From positions 4,464,001 through 4,528,000 of the forward strand of contig NZ_CP087164.1 of the NCBI RefSeq assembly GCF_021172045.1: a DNA stretch of 64,000 nucleotides, read 5' to 3'. A program made the translations under genes and the position numbers. The notes under the pieces were generated by a model. That model saw only the letters and a program-made list of their open reading frames with translations, had not been told where the DNA came from and made no database searches. This DNA comes from Capillimicrobium parvum (GTDB lineage: Bacteria > Actinomycetota > Thermoleophilia > Solirubrobacterales > Solirubrobacteraceae). Positions 62,939 to 64,000 of the stretch are shown here, one piece after another (within the stretch, counting starts at the first letter, position 1; each line of letters begins with the position of its first letter).

Positions 62939-64000
62939 ATGGTGCTCCGCACGGCAGTCCTGCTGGCGCTGCTGAGCCTGGCGCTCACCGCCACCGCCAC
63001 CGCCGCACCGGTGCACGTGCTGTCCCCGGGCGGTCGTGAGGTGGTCCGCCAGGATCGGCATCTGCCGCCGCCCGACCCCCGGCCCTCCGCCCTGCGGACG
63101 GGTCCGCACGCGCACGCCGCCGCGGCGAGGAAGACGCCGCGCAAGACGACCGGCACCGAGCTGCTGCGCCTGCGCGACGAGGGCGCGATCGCCCCCGAGC
63201 TCTACGACGCGGCCCTGGCGACGTGGAAGGACGCGCGCTCGACGCTGCGCAAGCTCACGGGCCGCCGCGCGGTCGAGCTCGGCAACGTCATGAAGGCGGT
63301 CGACGCGCTCGCCGCCACCGGCCAGCTGACGCCCGGGCGCATCCCGGTGCTGTTCGAGATCATCGGGCGCAACCGCGAGTGGTGGGGCGGCAACGGCTCG
63401 CTGCTCTCCTACGGCGCGCGGGCGAAGTTCACCGGCAGCCGGATCGTCTGGCAGTCGTATCCCGGCATGGGCATCCAGCCGCAGTGGCTGGGCACGTTCG
63501 GCGACGCCAACGCGCTGTGGAAGTCGAAGCGCAAGAGCAACGCCGTCGCGCTGACGGAGCTGCTCGACGAGGTCCTGCGCTTCGCCTCGCCGCGCGCCGG
63601 CGGGATCGCCTGGGAGAGCTTCTTCTCCTTCAGCGGGGCGCCGCCGGTCTGGGTGAGCGCGCTGTCGCAGGGGACGGGCATCCAGGCGCTCGCCCGCGCC
63701 TCCCAGAAGCTGGCGCGACCCGACTACCTCGAGGCGGCGACCGCGGCGCTCGGCATCTTCAAGGCCCCGCCGCCGGAGGGCGTCGCGCTGAGGACGGACG
63801 GCGGGACGCACTACCTGATCTACTCGACGAACTCGAAGCTGCTCGTCCTCAACGGGTTCCTGCAGTCGCTGATCGGCCTCTTCGACTACACGCAGATCAC
63901 GGGCAGCGCCGAGGGCCGCGCGCTGTTCGACGCGGGCGACCGCGCCGCGCAGGCCGAGGTCGGCAACTACGACACGGGCGCGTGGTCGCTCTACGACGGC
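62939..64000 (+). CDS. Secreted D-glucuronyl C5-epimerase-like protein, partial
   Basis: 354 codons are visible and the end lies beyond the window. ATG 62939 or the next codon GTG 62942 starts it. A signal peptide (about 1-22) leads to a linker, then 'PVLFEIIGRNREWWGGNGSLLSYGARAKFTGSRIVWQSYPGMGIQPQWLGTFG', then LIYSTNSKLLVLNGFLQSLIGLFDY. This resembles the C-terminal catalytic domain of D-glucuronyl C5-epimerases, an (alpha/alpha) barrel. The substrate in a bacterium is unknown. It is divergent from the lipoprotein gene with 23 bases between starts. Confidence 0.75.
   Translation, partial: MVLRTAVLLALLSLALTATATAAPVHVLSPGGREVVRQDRHLPPPDPRPSALRTGPHAHAAAARKTPRKTTGTELLRLRDEGAIAPELYDAALATWKDARSTLRKLTGRRAVELGNVMKAVDALAATGQLTPGRIPVLFEIIGRNREWWGGNGSLLSYGARAKFTGSRIVWQSYPGMGIQPQWLGTFGDANALWKSKRKSNAVALTELLDEVLRFASPRAGGIAWESFFSFSGAPPVWVSALSQGTGIQALARASQKLARPDYLEAATAALGIFKAPPPEGVALRTDGGTHYLIYSTNSKLLVLNGFLQSLIGLFDYTQITGSAEGRALFDAGDRAAQAEVGNYDTGAWSLYDG

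Overview
The window is 64 kb of very GC-rich bacterial chromosome with about 60 protein genes and almost no spare DNA. Gene content and order point to a high-GC actinobacterium of the Solirubrobacterales/Thermoleophilia type. The clues are disA-carD-ispD, radA, the folP-folB-folK block, ftsH-hpt-tilS, clpC and lysS-greA, together with large secreted repeat proteins and MerR/cyclase-type remnants. This is an inference from protein resemblance; no rRNA is present to confirm it. I found no tRNA, rRNA, CRISPR array, insertion sequence or prophage. The window is cut in rlmB on the left and in a secreted epimerase-like gene on the right.

Layout. 1-4.6 kb: rlmB and cysS on the minus strand, then a plus-strand lipid-type operon (SCP2-hydrolase fusion, acyltransferase, START-like protein). 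4.7-7.8 kb: a giant secreted repeat protein with a 22-glycine run. 7.8-18.4 kb: ispF, a PHP phosphatase, an FAD oxidoreductase, ispD, carD, disA, a rhodanese, a membrane protein with a Gly/Asp tail, a double DUF427 protein, a methyltransferase and radA. 18.4-23.5 kb: a heme/iron acquisition locus (substrate-binding protein, permease, ATPase, HtaA-like protein, HugZ-like protein, CDGSH protein). Its two outward promoters each carry the same palindrome, TTAGGG-TR-CCCTAA. 23.5-32.8 kb: clpC, a lone chemoreceptor, lysS, greA, an M24 peptidase and dusB. 33-41.5 kb: coaX, a CNNM/CorC transporter, the folate operon, a structured intergenic inverted repeat, transaldolase and a phospholipase C-type enzyme. 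41.5-47.5 kb: ftsH, hpt, tilS, the remains of a nucleotide cyclase, an SCP2 protein, coiled-coil proteins and a nucleoside phosphorylase. 47.8-51.3 kb: a three-module cell-wall enzyme and a companion gene. 51.3-58.2 kb: tag, a zinc alcohol dehydrogenase, a sirtuin, a two-domain beta-oxidation enzyme, a PadR regulator and an acyl-CoA dehydrogenase. 58.3-64 kb: small conserved proteins, a 6PGDH-like reductase, TerC, a cation/proton antiporter, a lipoprotein and the epimerase-like protein.

How the genes work together. Genome integrity and stringent control (disA, carD, radA), isoprenoid precursor synthesis (ispD, ispF), folate, CoA and tRNA modification genes make up a normal core. The most coherent accessory module is the heme/iron locus. 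Envelope genes are prominent: the wall hydrolase, antiporter, TerC, CNNM, lipoprotein and secreted repeat protein.

Two sequence-wide habits stand out. Many start codons have a TANNNT box 6-10 bases upstream and no Shine-Dalgarno sequence, as expected of leaderless mRNAs. Several genes whose coding signal clearly begins earlier than any ATG, GTG or TTG appear to start at ATC, CTG or ATA. Other points of interest are a codon-usage mosaic inside ftsH and several short tandem duplications at gene ends.
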